This document shows positions 28,175-41,299 of a stretch of DNA of 64,000 nucleotides, piece after piece. The notes beneath the pieces were generated by a model that made no database searches, was not told where the DNA came from, and saw nothing but the letters and a program-made list of their open reading frames with translations. The stretch covers positions 946,303 to 1,010,302 of the forward strand of contig NC_087380.1 of the NCBI RefSeq assembly GCF_963675165.1, read 5' to 3'. This DNA is from Halichondria panicea. Its lineage: Eukaryota; Porifera; Demospongiae; Suberitida; Halichondriidae. The position numbers were made by a program, and so were the translations under genes. Position 1 is the first letter of the stretch. Each line of letters opens with the position of its first letter.

Positions 28175-30713
28175 ATGAGAATGGCTCTATTTCTCTGCTG
28201 TCTGCTGGGAAGTGTTTCCCTTGTGTATGGGCAGCCATTGAGTGAGTTGATATGCAGTGCAACTAGCTTTACTGTATTAAATACTGCAAAGTCGATTAAC
28301 TAGTTTATAGGTTTGCTGTCTGCTGAATAATTAGATCCTGCATGTGTTACTGTTGCAGTAGATGAAACTAGTACAGTAATGTATAGGTTTGGTATCAGAG
28401 CATCAATTATTGTCATACAGCTCGACTGGCATCACCCACTGAGCCCGATGGCACTGATCACACTGGAGAGATCATCTCATTCTCTGATGTTGGATCTGGA
28501 CCAGGATTTGGTACTAATCCACGAGCCTGGTATTGCTACAGTGGTGCATTTTGGCAGGGTCCTGATGGGAGTGACGTGCCCATAGTTCGCGACAGGGATG
28601 CAGTTGATGAGGAACTGTTCAGCAGTAGTGTTGCTGAAGCCGTTGTTCTGCATCGTGGTCCTACACACTTCAGTCCTGATGGAGAACACTGCTGTGTGAG
28701 TTATAGCACCAATGAGAGGAGATGTGTCACCTTCAGTGAGTGCTGACTATATTGTCTATGTCCAATACTAACCCCCACCCTCCACAGCTCCCTGCCCCAC
28801 ACTGAGTCCCCTGTATAATGGAATGATCTCATACGATGCAGCCACCAACATGGCCACCTACACCTGTGACACTGGGTACACCATCAGTGGAGCTACTCCG
28901 ATAACTTGTATGAGTACTGGTACTAGTGCGGGTACCTGGTCTCCAACACCTGCAGTCATCTGTACAAGTAAGACCAGAACTAGTAACTACACTGTAAAAA
29001 ATGATTAAAAAAAAGTGTGCTATATGCGACGGTTTTAGTGTGCTCACCGCACTTTTTTTTTTACAGTGTATAGTTAGTGTGTGTTTATTTTCCCGAACAC
29101 AGTCATCACCTGCCCTGTCCTAACCTCCCCTACCAATGGAGCCTTGTCCACCACTAGTCGGCACTACCTCACTGTTGTTACATACAGCTGTGATACTGGC
29201 TACTTCCGCACTGGTAATGGTGGTGCTGTTAGACAATGTCTTGCTACTGGTCTGTGGTCAGCAGTGGCACCAACATTTACTTGTCCACGTGAGTTAGCAA
29301 AGGTGGGTTGGAAATAATGGTGATCAAGCAACTCCCCACAGCTGTTGACTGTGGTTCCCTGGACACCCCCTCCAATGGAATAGTGGACACATCCTCTGGG
29401 ACCACCTTCATGATGACTGCTACCTACACCTGTAACACTGGATACAACATTGTTGGTAGTGAGAGCAGAACTTGTGGAGTAAGTGGAACAAGTGGAGCAA
29501 CTACACTAACTGATGGAGTTTGGAGTCCAGCTGAACCAGTTTGTGAAAGTATGTTATCCCACCCAATGTCTGTGGCCTCACATGATTTCTTATTACTGAA
29601 CCCTTTGTCAGTGAGCATTAGTTAACTATATTCTTTGTCTGTTAAAGTTGTCAACTGTGGTTCCCTGGACGCCCCCTCTAATGGAGCAGTGGACACATTC
29701 TCTGGAACCACTTTCCTCCAAAGAACTACCTACACATGTAACCCTGGATACACTCTGACTGGTGGAGATATGACCAGAACTTGTCAAGCTAATGGAATGT
29801 GGAGCTCCAGTGACCCTGCCTGTGAATGTGAGTGTGACCCACACAGCTTCAATACTACTCATTGCTCCCCTGCAGTCATTGTCCTGTCCATTGGAGGCAC
29901 TGCATACACTAACAACACAGCTCTGTCCTTCTCTCTCATTGGAGAGGGATCCTCTGCCCTCACCTGTCACAGTGAGCTATCCACCTGCTGCAGGGAACAA
30001 GACAACCTCAATGGAGGGGCTCTCGGAGGTTGGAGAGGACCAGATGGGGTCAGTATTCCCGAAGCAAGCAATGCTTGTTCTTCAGAAGGATTTTACGTCA
30101 CTAGAGGCATCAGCACTATCAGCCTGAATCGCTGTGGCACTGAAATGCTGGCAGGAGGTGTCTACTGCTGCACTATTCCCAGAGCTGGTGGTATCACTCA
30201 AACATTCTGTGTGGACGTGCAGGGTGAGTTGACAATGAGTTGTTTATGTTTACTTTGACTGTGCAAACATTGATTACTACAATGTGAGAGTGATTTTAAT
30301 TCCTTTCAGTTCCTATACCAGCAACTGAGCCAGCCAGTACATACACTGATGGACCTACAGTTGCAATGGGAGTGTTGCTAGCAGTTGCCGTGGCAGGAAA
30401 TATTGTGTTCATAACTTTACTGATATATGTAGTTGGAAGAAAACATACACAAGCAAGGTGAGCGTGTAGGAATTATATACCATTGCATTGACAATATCTC
30501 TACAGATGTCAGCTCAGTGATCATGAGACCTACAAGAAAAAACAACAGCCAGTTTATGAAGCTCCAGACCAGGTGGCCTGTTATGAAGATGTGAGCAAGC
30601 TGGGTGTGGGTGGCCCCCTCACAGCTATTGAGCTGAGTGAGTGTCCAGCGTATGCACCCACTGAGTCAAGGGGTGGGCAGAAGAGAGAGGAAGATTGTAT
30701 CTATGACAATTAA
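28175..30713 (+). CDS. REC5: class A Ig/CCP receptor, intact
   Basis: Exons 28,181-28,241 (an in-frame ATG also at 28,175); 28,421-28,735; 28,788-28,967; 29,103-29,288; 29,342-29,548; 29,648-29,827; 29,876-30,223; 30,310-30,457; 30,506-30,713. They give 610 residues from the second ATG: leader (MALFLCCLLGSVSLVYGQPL), Ig1 (21-125; WYCYSGAFWQGPDG, HFSPDGEHCCV), CCP1-4 (126-376), Ig2 (377-492), membrane (VAMGVLLAVAVAGNIVFIT) and the longest standard tail (542-610) with TYKKK, VYEAP, CYEDVSKL, GGPLTAIEL, AYAPT and IYDN. YEAP fits a Crk-type pYxxP and IYDN a Grb2-type pYxN; neither is proven here. The acceptor of CCP4 is TTAAAG, weaker than in the paralogs. Confidence 0.85.
28986..29070. mobile_element. 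Small hairpin in REC5 intron 3
   Basis: Ends CACTGTAAAAAA and TTTTTTTACAGTG are inverse of each other around an 85-base core; it is absent from intron 3 of the paralogs. Probably a miniature element. Confidence 0.6.
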
Positions 30714-30899
30714 CACAACTATATTTGAGTACTCATGTTTATACCTTTTTGTAGTTAATCAATTCATAGCTGCCAATGTTGCATTCACTGAGTGTGGGGG
30801 TGTTTCTTTTTTGCATGTAATGTGTAATGTACTCATTTAGTACTGTGTCTACAATGCACATCTGCACAAAGCTTTCTGGTCGAGTGCAACTCTCACGAC

Positions 30900-31122
30900 T
30901 ACCGTATAGCGCGAAATTTTCGAGGGGCTTAATTTTCGCGGATTTCGTGGGTTAGAATTCTACACAAAAATAAGTCCACGAAAATTGTTAAATTACCTGC
31001 TATAACGTGCAAAGATTTAAGGCGTGGCTTCCGGTTAGCAGTCATTCCGCAAACATTGTGCAACGAAATGGCTTTTAGAGGCCAATCCACGAAATATAAG
31101 TGCCTCGGAAATTTCGCGCTAT
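30900..31122. mobile_element. MITE, ends TACCGTATAGCGCGAAATTT
   Basis: Inverse end is AAATTTCGCGCTAT. It sits in the STELLO fragment at GACTATATGAGGG, leaving a TA/TAT at both sides, consistent with a short TA-type duplication. Related end sequences (ACCCGCTATACGG) occur at about 21,870 and 51,750. Confidence 0.7.
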
Positions 31123-31285
31123 GAGGGACTTCTACAGTGAGCTGCCTCTCTACATGATGGCCTCTCAGCTTGTGGAGACGTTGGCTACTCCCCCCCCACA
31201 GTTGGCTCCTCTGCAGGAGGTCCTACAAAACACCTACCTCATGCTGTACGAGATGGGAGTTCTGGAGGAAGATGATGTCAAGTAT

Positions 31286-31433
31286 TAGACTCGCTGGCCA
31301 CTCCCATCATCACTATCTTGAGGATTGGTCATTACCGATTTTCGGTAATGAGAACAACTCGCAGATTGGCAGTTGACCAGTCCCAATCCTCAAGATAGTG
31401 ATGAAGTGATGATGGGAGTGGCCAGCGAGTCTA
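31286..31433. mobile_element. MULE-like hairpin, 148 bp, 9-bp target duplication
   Basis: Starts TAGACTCGCTGGCCACTCCC and ends with the inverse, with arms of about 55 bases. The duplication GTCAAGTAT lies at 31,277-31,285 and 31,434-31,442, and the empty site is seen intact in the other STELLO copies. Same family as the element at 4,735. Confidence 0.85.
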
Positions 31434-31607
31434 GTCAAGTATGTCGTTGCTTGGATTAATGACCTGAACAAAATTGGTTATGAATTTCCATCGCTTTAAT
31501 TTTTGGCTTAAAACTTTATGTATTCGTATATAGCGTATTGCTAGAATGTGCAGAAAATGGCAATTAATTTTGTTATTGAGTATTTGATTGCAGGCATACT
31601 AATTATT

Positions 31608-31646
31608 ATTGAGTGGGTGTAGCTAACTTATCGTGGGGGCGTGTCT
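31608..31646 (+). promoter_or_regulatory. Shared upstream box, REC6
   Basis: TTGAGTGGGTGTAGCTAACT then CGTGGGGGCGTGTC. Same version as before REC9. Confidence 0.5.
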
Positions 31647-31727
31647 GCTGTAGTGTTGCATGGCTTCTGCCTGATGTGGCATAACAACAAAAAGCTCAGG
31701 ATGAGAATTATCCACATTAAAGAAAGA

Positions 31728-33806
31728 ATGGCTACTGTAACTCTATTTTTCTGCTGTCTGCTGGGAAGTGTTTCTCTTGTGTATGGACAGCCTTTGAGTG
31801 AGTTGATATGCAGTGCAACTAGATCTACTGTATAAATACTGCGAACTAGTTTGTAGCTCTAAATCTTTATTGTGCTACTGGTGTAATCTGGATTTAGTAG
31901 ATGAAAAACTAGTATAGAAATTTGGTATCAGAGCATCAATTATTACATTAATGGCATACAGCTCGACTGGCAGCATCCAATGAGCTCTCTAACACTGACC
32001 ACACTGGAGAGATCATCTCATTCTCTGATGTTGGATCAGGAGTTGCTACTAATCCACGAGCCTGGTCAATCTACACCGACGACATTGGTGGTGTAGTGTG
32101 GCAGGATCCTGGTGGGAGTACATTGCCCATAGTACTAGTTCAGGGCGGGACTGCAGCTGGAGACGCACTGTTCATCAGTGGTGTTCCTGGAGCTGTTGTT
32201 CTGCATCGTGGTCCCACACACTTTAGTCCTGATGGAGAACACTGCTGTGTGAGGCTTTAACACAAATGAGAGGAGATGTGTCACCTTCAGTGAGTGCTAA
32301 CTATATTGTCTATGTCCAATACTAACCCCCACCCCCCACAGCTCCCTGCCCCACACTGAGTCCACTGTCTAATGGAATGATCTCATACAATGCAGCCAAA
32401 AATATGGTCGCCTACACATGTGTCACTGGGTACTTCATCAGTGGAACCATGGATAGAAGAACAACTACTGCAATAACTTGTATGAGTGATGGTACTACTT
32501 GGTCCCACTTGTACAAGTAAGACCAGAACTAGGAAGTAGTTAGTGTGTGTTTATTTTCCCCAACACAGTCGTCACCTGCCCTGTCCTAACCTCCCCTACC
32601 AATGGAGCCTTGTCCACCCCTAACCTCAACTACCTCACTGTTGTTACATACAGCTGTGATACTGGCTACTTCCTCACTGGTAGTGCTGCTAGAATATGTC
32701 AAGCTGACGGTGTGTGGTCAGGAGTGGCACCATGCAACTTGTCCACGTGAGTTAGCAATGGTGGGTTGGAAGTAATGGTGATCTCAAGCATCTCCCCACA
32801 GCTGTTGACTGTGGTTCCCTGGCCCTCCCCTCCAATGGAGCAGTGGACACATCCTCTGGAACCACCTTCATGATGACTGCTATACCTACACCTGTAACAC
32901 TGGATACAACATTGTTGGTAGTCAGAACAGATTTTGTGGAGCAACTGGAACAAGTGGAGCAACTACACTAAGTGATGGAGTTTGGAGTCTAGCTGCACCA
33001 GTTTGTGAAAGTATGTTAAACCAATGTGTTGTGGCTTCGCATTTTTTCATATAAACATTGATCTTATTACTGAACCTTTTGTGAGTGAGCGTTGGTTTTG
33101 ATCTGTTGCAGTTGTCAACTGTGGAGCATTTGCTGACCCTTCCAATGGAGCAGTGGACATATCCTCTGGAACCACCTACCTCCAAAGAGCTACCTACACC
33201 TGTAACACTGGACACACTCTGACTGGTGTAGATATGACTAGAACTTGTCAAGTTAATGGAATATGGAGCTCCAGTGAACCTACCTGTGAATGTGAGTGTG
33301 ACCTACACAGCTTCAATACTACTCATTGCTCCCCTGCAGTCATTGTCTTGTCCATTGGAGGCACTGCATACACTAACAACACAGCTCTGTCCTTCTCCCT
33401 CATTGAAGAGGGCTCCTCTGCCCTCACCTGTCACACTGAGCTATCCACCTGCTGCAGGGAACAAGACAACCTCAATGGAGGGGCTCTCGGAGGGTGGAGA
33501 GGACCAGATGGGAACAGTATTCCCAAAGCAAGCAATGCTTGTTCTTCAGAAGGATTATATGTCACTAGAGGCATCAGCACTATCAGCCTGAATCTTCGTG
33601 GCACTGAAATACTGGCAGGAGGTGTCTACTGCTGCACTATTCCCAGAGCTGGTGGTATCACTCAAACATTCTGTGTGAACGTGCAGTGTGAGTTGATATT
33701 GTTATGTTTACTTTGACTGTGCAAACATTGAACAATGTGAGAGTGTTTTTAATTCCTTTCAGTTCCTATACCAGCAACTGAGCCAGCCAGTACATACATT
33801 GATGGA
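31728..33806 (+). pseudogene. REC6: class A receptor, broken and cut off by a foldback
   Basis: Leader 31,728-31,797 is intact. In Ig1 (31,962-about 32,292) the core WYC Cys is replaced (WSIY) and a TAA appears just after HCCVR. CCP1 (32,342-32,516) is frame-damaged near its end, CCP2 has a four-base insertion (CCATGCAAC), and CCP3 a two-base insertion. CCP4 (33,112-33,291) and Ig2 (33,340-33,687) are intact. The membrane exon starts at 33,763 and stops being receptor sequence at 33,806, where the palindrome begins; membrane span, tail and 3' end are gone. Confidence 0.8.
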
Positions 33807-35568
33807 CGATCAGTGGACCAAAGTGGCCAACTTGAATTTAGCACTGTGACCACAGAATCTGAAATTAGCTTTTGGCTATCAGCTCAGCTTTCACCTATCA
33901 GCTATCAGCTTTCAGTCAGTATACAGTGGACCTAAGTGGCCAAGTTGAATTTAGCACTGTGACCACAGAATCTAATGCGTATGAAATTAGATTTTGACTA
34001 TCAGCTCAGCATTCAGCTTTTGGCTTATCAGCTATCAGTGAACCAGATCAGATCATCACGCTGAATTTTGCATAGAAATAAACTTTTCGCAAGCAGCAAA
34101 TTAAATCAGCTAAGGCTGTAGCTAGCTATCAGCTCTAGCTATCCAGAGGAGGTACGACATCCGCGTGTCTTTAACACACACATTCCGAACTTTGACCTAA
34201 GGAATGTGTGTCTGAAACGTTTCCTTTGACACGCGGATGTCGTACCTCCTCTGCTAGCTATCGGCTCTCTGCATGGCCAGTCCCACATCTAGTCTGGCCA
34301 CGCCCCCCAATTAAATCAAAACGAGGCTGCTAACATTACTACTAGGATTTTAACCTAACCATGTGACTTTCAATTTTTTATGCATCCATGACATATCAAA
34401 AATCAATCCATAACTCGATAAATTTATTACCAAGTATCGTAATCTAGGGCGATAGGTTCTTAGTGAATCTGGATAAAGTTAAGTATGGCATCTTGAAGGG
34501 ATATTGTCACACATCAGTTTGGTGTATATAGATATCTTCCAACATAATGATTAATACTCAACCTGCAACTGTTCAATGTTTGTTGTTTGTTTGACCACCT
34601 TAAGGTTGTTCCTGGGAAATAAGGGCGTGTACAGGGTGAATGTGCTCCACCACACTGCACGTCACAGTCTCAATCAAGCAATACTCGACAGTGGCGACAG
34701 GAGGAGCCTAAATCAAACCACCTATGGATTATATTATGTGTGACCTGCGGCGATAGGTGATTTGATTTAGGCTCCTCATGTCCCCATGTCGAGTATTGCT
34801 TGATTGAGACTGGAACGTACAGTGTGGTGGAGCAAATTCACCCTTTACACGCCCTTATTTCCCAGGAACAACCTTAAGGTGATCAAACAAACACTGAACA
34901 TTTGCAGGTTGAACTAGCTGAGTATTAATCATTATGTTGGAAGCATATACACCAAACTGATGTGTGACAATAAGCATTCCCTTCAAGATGCCATACTTAA
35001 CTTTATCCAGATTCACTAAGAACCTAGCTGTCTGCCCTAGATTACGATACTTGGTAATTACTATTAATAAGTTATGGATTGATTTTTGATATAATTATTA
35101 TGTCATGGATGCATAAAAAAATTAGAAAATCCTAGCAGTAATGTTAGCAGCCTCATTAATTTGGGAGGGCGTGGTCAAACTAGATGTGGAACTGGCCAGC
35201 GAGATATATAGCTATGCAGAGAGCTGATAGCTAGCTAGCTACAGCCTTAGCTGATTTAATTTGCTGCTTGCGAAAAGTTTATTTCTATGCAAAATTCAGC
35301 GTGATGATCTGATCTGGTTCACTGATAGCTGATAAGCCAAAAGCTGAATGCTGAGCTGATAGTCAAAATCTAATTTCATACGCATTAGATTCTGTGGTCA
35401 CAGTGCTAAATTCAACTTGGCCACTTAGGTCCACTGTATGCTGACTGAAAGCTGATAGCTGATAGGTGAAAGCTGAGCTGATAAGCCAAAAGCTGAAAGC
35501 CAAAAGCTAATTTCAGATTCTGTGGTCACAGTGCTAAATTCAAGTTGGCCACTTTGGTCCACTGATCG
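33807..35568. mobile_element. 1.76-kb foldback (palindromic) element
   Basis: The outer ends CGATCAGTGGACCAAAGTGG and its inverse bound two arms of about 0.8-0.9 kb that mirror each other around a short loop near 34,735. Subterminal zones are rich in (T)ATCAGCT repeats, and the phrase CAGTGGACC(A/T)AAGTGGCC is repeated inside each arm. No coding frame is seen. The left flank is REC6 exon 8 and the right flank is the 5' leader of REC7 with no target duplication, so the insertion, or a later deletion, removed the REC6 3' end and REC7 promoter. Confidence 0.85.
34144..34253. mobile_element. 110-bp hairpin nested in the left foldback arm
   Basis: Ends CAGAGGAGGTACGACATCCG and inverse. A 9-base duplication CTAGCTATC lies at 34,135-34,143 and 34,254-34,262. 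It is absent from the right arm, so it inserted after the palindrome formed. Shares its CAGAGGAGG end with the element at 61,563. Confidence 0.85.
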
Positions 35569-35597
35569 TAGAGCTTCTAGTGAAGTAAACAGAGAGA

Positions 35598-38112
35598 ATG
35601 GCTACTGTAACTCTATTTCTCTGCTATCTGTTGGGAAGTGTGTATGGACAAACTTTGTGTGAGTTGATATGCAGTGCAGTGGCTTAATACCTTCCACTAG
35701 CTAGTCGATCTATAGCTATTGTTGCTTGCTTAAATGCATTGCATAATAAAGTCAGGGTAATGTTCTGTGCTTGAGAAGATCATGATTATAGGCTATAGCT
35801 ACTAAGTCTAAGACATCAGGTATTATTATGAGCTGTTGTGCAGCTAATAATTATGTAAGCATGTTTGACATGTCCAGTTCGATTGGCGTCACCCACTGAG
35901 CCTCCTGATACTGACCACACTGGAGAGATTATCTCATTCTCTGATGTTGGATCAGGAGTTGCTACTAACCCACCAGCCTGGTATTGCTACACCAACCCTG
36001 GTGGTGCAGCGTGGAAGCTCCCTAATGGGGATTCATTGCCCGTAGTTGGCGACAGGGCTGCAGTTGGGAATGAACTATTCATCAATGGTGTTACTAATCC
36101 TGATGCAGTTGTTCTGCATCGTGGTCCCACACACTTCAGTCCTGATGGAGAACACTGCTGTGTGAGGATTTCTCAAGGCCCTGCACAGAGGCTGCATGTG
36201 TGTCACCTTCAGTGAGTGCTGACTATATTGTCTATGTCCAATACTAACCCCCACTCCCCACAGCTCCCTGCCCCACACTGAGTCCACTGTCTAATGGAAT
36301 GATCTCATACAATGCAGCCACCAACATGGCCACCTACACTTGTGACACTGGGTACACCATCAGTGGAGCTACTCTGATAACTTGTATGAGTGATGGTACT
36401 AGTGCTGGTACCTGGTCTCCAACACCACCCACTTGTACAAGTAAGACCTTATATATATTTAGTGTGTGTTTATTTTCCCCAACACAGTCGTCACCTGCCC
36501 TGCCCTAACCTCCCCTACCAATGGAGCCTTGTCCACCACTAGTCGGGACTACCTCACTGTTGTTACATACAGCTGCGATACTGGCTACGTCCTCACTGGT
36601 AATAGTGGTAGTACTGCTAGACAATGTTTTGTTACTGGTCAGTGGTCAGGAGTGGCACCAACTTGTCCACGTGAGTTAGCAATGGTGGGTTGGAAGTAAT
36701 GGTGACCAATATCCCCACAGCTGTTGACTGTGGACCTCTGACTATTGCCAATGGAGCAGTGGACACATCCTTTGGAACCACCTTCATGATAACTGCTACC
36801 TACACCTGTAACACTGGATACAACATTGTTGGTAGTGAGAGCAGAACTTGTGTAGCAAGTGGAACAAGTGGAGTTTGGAGTTCAACTGCACCAACTTGTG
36901 AAAGTATGTTATCATATATTGTGGCCTCCCATTATTTCCTACATGCAGTCTTATTACGTTGTCAGTGAGCGTTGGTTAGATATGTTCCTCTGTTACAGTT
37001 GTCAACTGTGGTTACCTGGACGCCCCCTCTAATGGAGCAGTGGACACATCCTCTGGAAGCACTTACCTCCAAAGAGCTACCTACACCTGTAACCATGGGT
37101 ACAATCTGACTGGTGGAGATATGACCAGACTTTGCCAAATTAATGGACTGTGGAGCTCCAGTGAACCTGCCTGTGAATGTGAGTGTGACCTACACAGCTT
37201 CAATACTACTCATTGCTCCCCTGCAGTCATTGTCCTGTCCATTGGAGGCACTGTCTACACTAACAACACAGCTCTGTCCTTCTCCCTCATTGGAGAGGGC
37301 TCTTCTGCCCTCACCTGTCACACTGAGCTATCCACTTGCTGCAGGGAACAAGACAAACTTAATGGAGGGGCTCTCGGAGGGTGGAGAGGACCAGATGGGG
37401 TCAGTGTACCTTCAGAGGCTGCTATTGGAACTACCGCTGAGGGATTCTACGTTACCAGAGGCATCAGCACTATCAGCCTGAATCGCCGTTGCAGTGAAAC
37501 GAATGCAGGAGGTGTCTACTGCTGCACTATTCCCAGAGCTAGTGGTATCACTCAAACATTGTGTGTGAACGTGCAGGGTGAGTTGATATAAAATAATTGT
37601 GTTTATGTTTACTTTGACCGTGCAAACATTGAGAGTGGTTTATAATTAATCCTTTCAGTTCTGCCATCAGCAAGTACATGCACTGATGGACCTGCAATTG
37701 CACTGGGAGTGTTGCTAGCTTTCTCTGTTGTTGGGAATATTGTGTTCATAGCTTTACTGATACTCATAGTTGGAAGAAAACTTATACCAGAAAGGTGAGT
37801 ATATATGAATTATTTGGATTCGTTTGAGAATACCTCTACAGAAGTTATCATGAGACCTACAGGAAAAAACAACAGCCAGTTGTTTACAAAGCACCCGACA
37901 AGGTGGCCTGTTATGAAGATGTGAGCGAGCTGGGTGTGAGTGAGTGTCCAGCGTACGCACCCACTGAGTCAGGGGGTGGGCAAAGGAGAGAAGAAGATCG
38001 TATCTATGACAATTATTATAATTACCATGTTTGTTTACGTGTCCTTTGTTTTACTCAAAAACTGAATACTTTTTTGAAAATTTTGATATCAAATTTTAAT
38101 CAGCAAGAATGA
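35598..38112 (+). pseudogene. REC7: class A receptor, Ig1 frameshift, tail extended
   Basis: Exons: 35,598-35,658 (leader three residues shorter); 35,878-36,211; 36,264-36,440; 36,488-36,670; 36,721-36,903; 36,999-37,178; 37,227-37,577; 37,659-37,794; 37,842-38,112. A CATG insertion at 36,194 just before the end of Ig1 makes that exon 334 bases and shifts the frame; all other exons are open. Skipping exon 2 would restore a class-B-like protein. The usual stop after IYDN is lost through a small deletion, so the tail runs on 26 residues (YYNYHVCLRV...) to TGA at 38,110. The shared upstream box is gone because of the foldback. Otherwise nearly identical to REC2. Confidence 0.75.
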
Positions 38113-38160
38113 TTGAGTGGGTGTCAGCTCCTCTATTAGAGTGTGAATGGGGGCGTTTCT
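38110..38160 (+). promoter_or_regulatory. Shared upstream box, REC8
   Basis: ATTGAGTGGGTGTCAGCTCC then GAATGGGGGCGTTTC. It overlaps the extended end of the REC7 frame, whose stop is at 38,110-38,112. Confidence 0.55.
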
Positions 38161-38174
38161 TTATACAGTCATGC

Positions 38175-40687
<2,513 letters not shown>

Positions 40688-40988
40688 GAAGATCATAATG
40701 ATAATAATTATAAACCCTTTATTTATTGTATTTTAGTAGCGTTATACAATTGTTTTCATTGTGCAATCATTATAGCACGTACAATTACAGCAACTCAGAT
40801 TGTGTTCACTTCATCATTAGTCATAGCTTAATTGTGCATCATTGTTTGGATGGTGTCTTTCCACGTTTACAGTTGATCATTGTATAAGAGAATGTAAAGT
40901 TGTTTCTTCAACACGAAGACGTATAAACAACAAATTACAAAACGTGTGTTTACGTAGTTCTGTGTGCATGAACAAAGAGACGGCTAGT

Positions 40989-41115
40989 GAGTCAGTGTGA
41001 CAGATCGTTGGCATCAAACTTCTCCTGATCGTAAAGCTCCGCCTTTATCATCCTCCCTTCAAACCATCGACCATTGAGAGATTTATTATAGCAGCTGCTA
41101 CAGCCTCTGTAGAGG
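40989..41115 (-). pseudogene. PUF60-type last exon, orphan copy 2
   Basis: Same reading as copy 1 ([20 protein letters not shown], then DANDLSH and stop), with an insertion (ATTATA) ahead of the AAK region that disturbs the upstream part. The acceptor phrase is altered (CCTCTACAG). Confidence 0.65.
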
Positions 41116-41239
41116 TGGAGGAAGAAACACTAATGACACAGGCTGTTTATAGCCTGTGAGATAGAGGGGAATTTAGGGGGAAAGAGGACTAGAGTGTGGG
41201 TGTGTGGGAGGTTGTATAGAGAGAACTGTATGCATTCCA

Positions 41240-41273
41240 ATGATTGAGTGGGCGTATATCAAAGTGAGGGCGA
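41240..41273 (+). promoter_or_regulatory. Shared upstream box before the chimeric STELLO copy
   Basis: GATTGAGTGGGCGTATATCA then GTGAGGGCG, a weaker match than elsewhere, 25-60 bases before the chimeric exon. Confidence 0.4.
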
Positions 41274-41299
41274 TTCTCACTGCACTGGACACAGAGAGA

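Larger units (their letters stand above)
30856..31500 (+). pseudogene. Third STELLO fragment, broken by two MITEs
   Basis: STELLO sequence is present as GCACAAAGCTTTCTGGTCGA (with an internal deletion to CAACTCTCACGAC), then GAGGGACTTCTACAGTGAGC through GATGATGTCAAGTAT, and finally GTCAAGTATGTCGTTGC to the stop near 31,498. It is interrupted by an element at about 30,900-31,122 and another at 31,286-31,433. Not functional. Confidence 0.8.

Noticed and set aside
30506-30713. Canonical ITIM or ITAM in the tails
   Set aside because: YEDV/I has Ala, Pro or Thr at the -2 position, and no pair of YxxL/I with 6-8 spacing is present. Only looser SH2-type motifs are supported.
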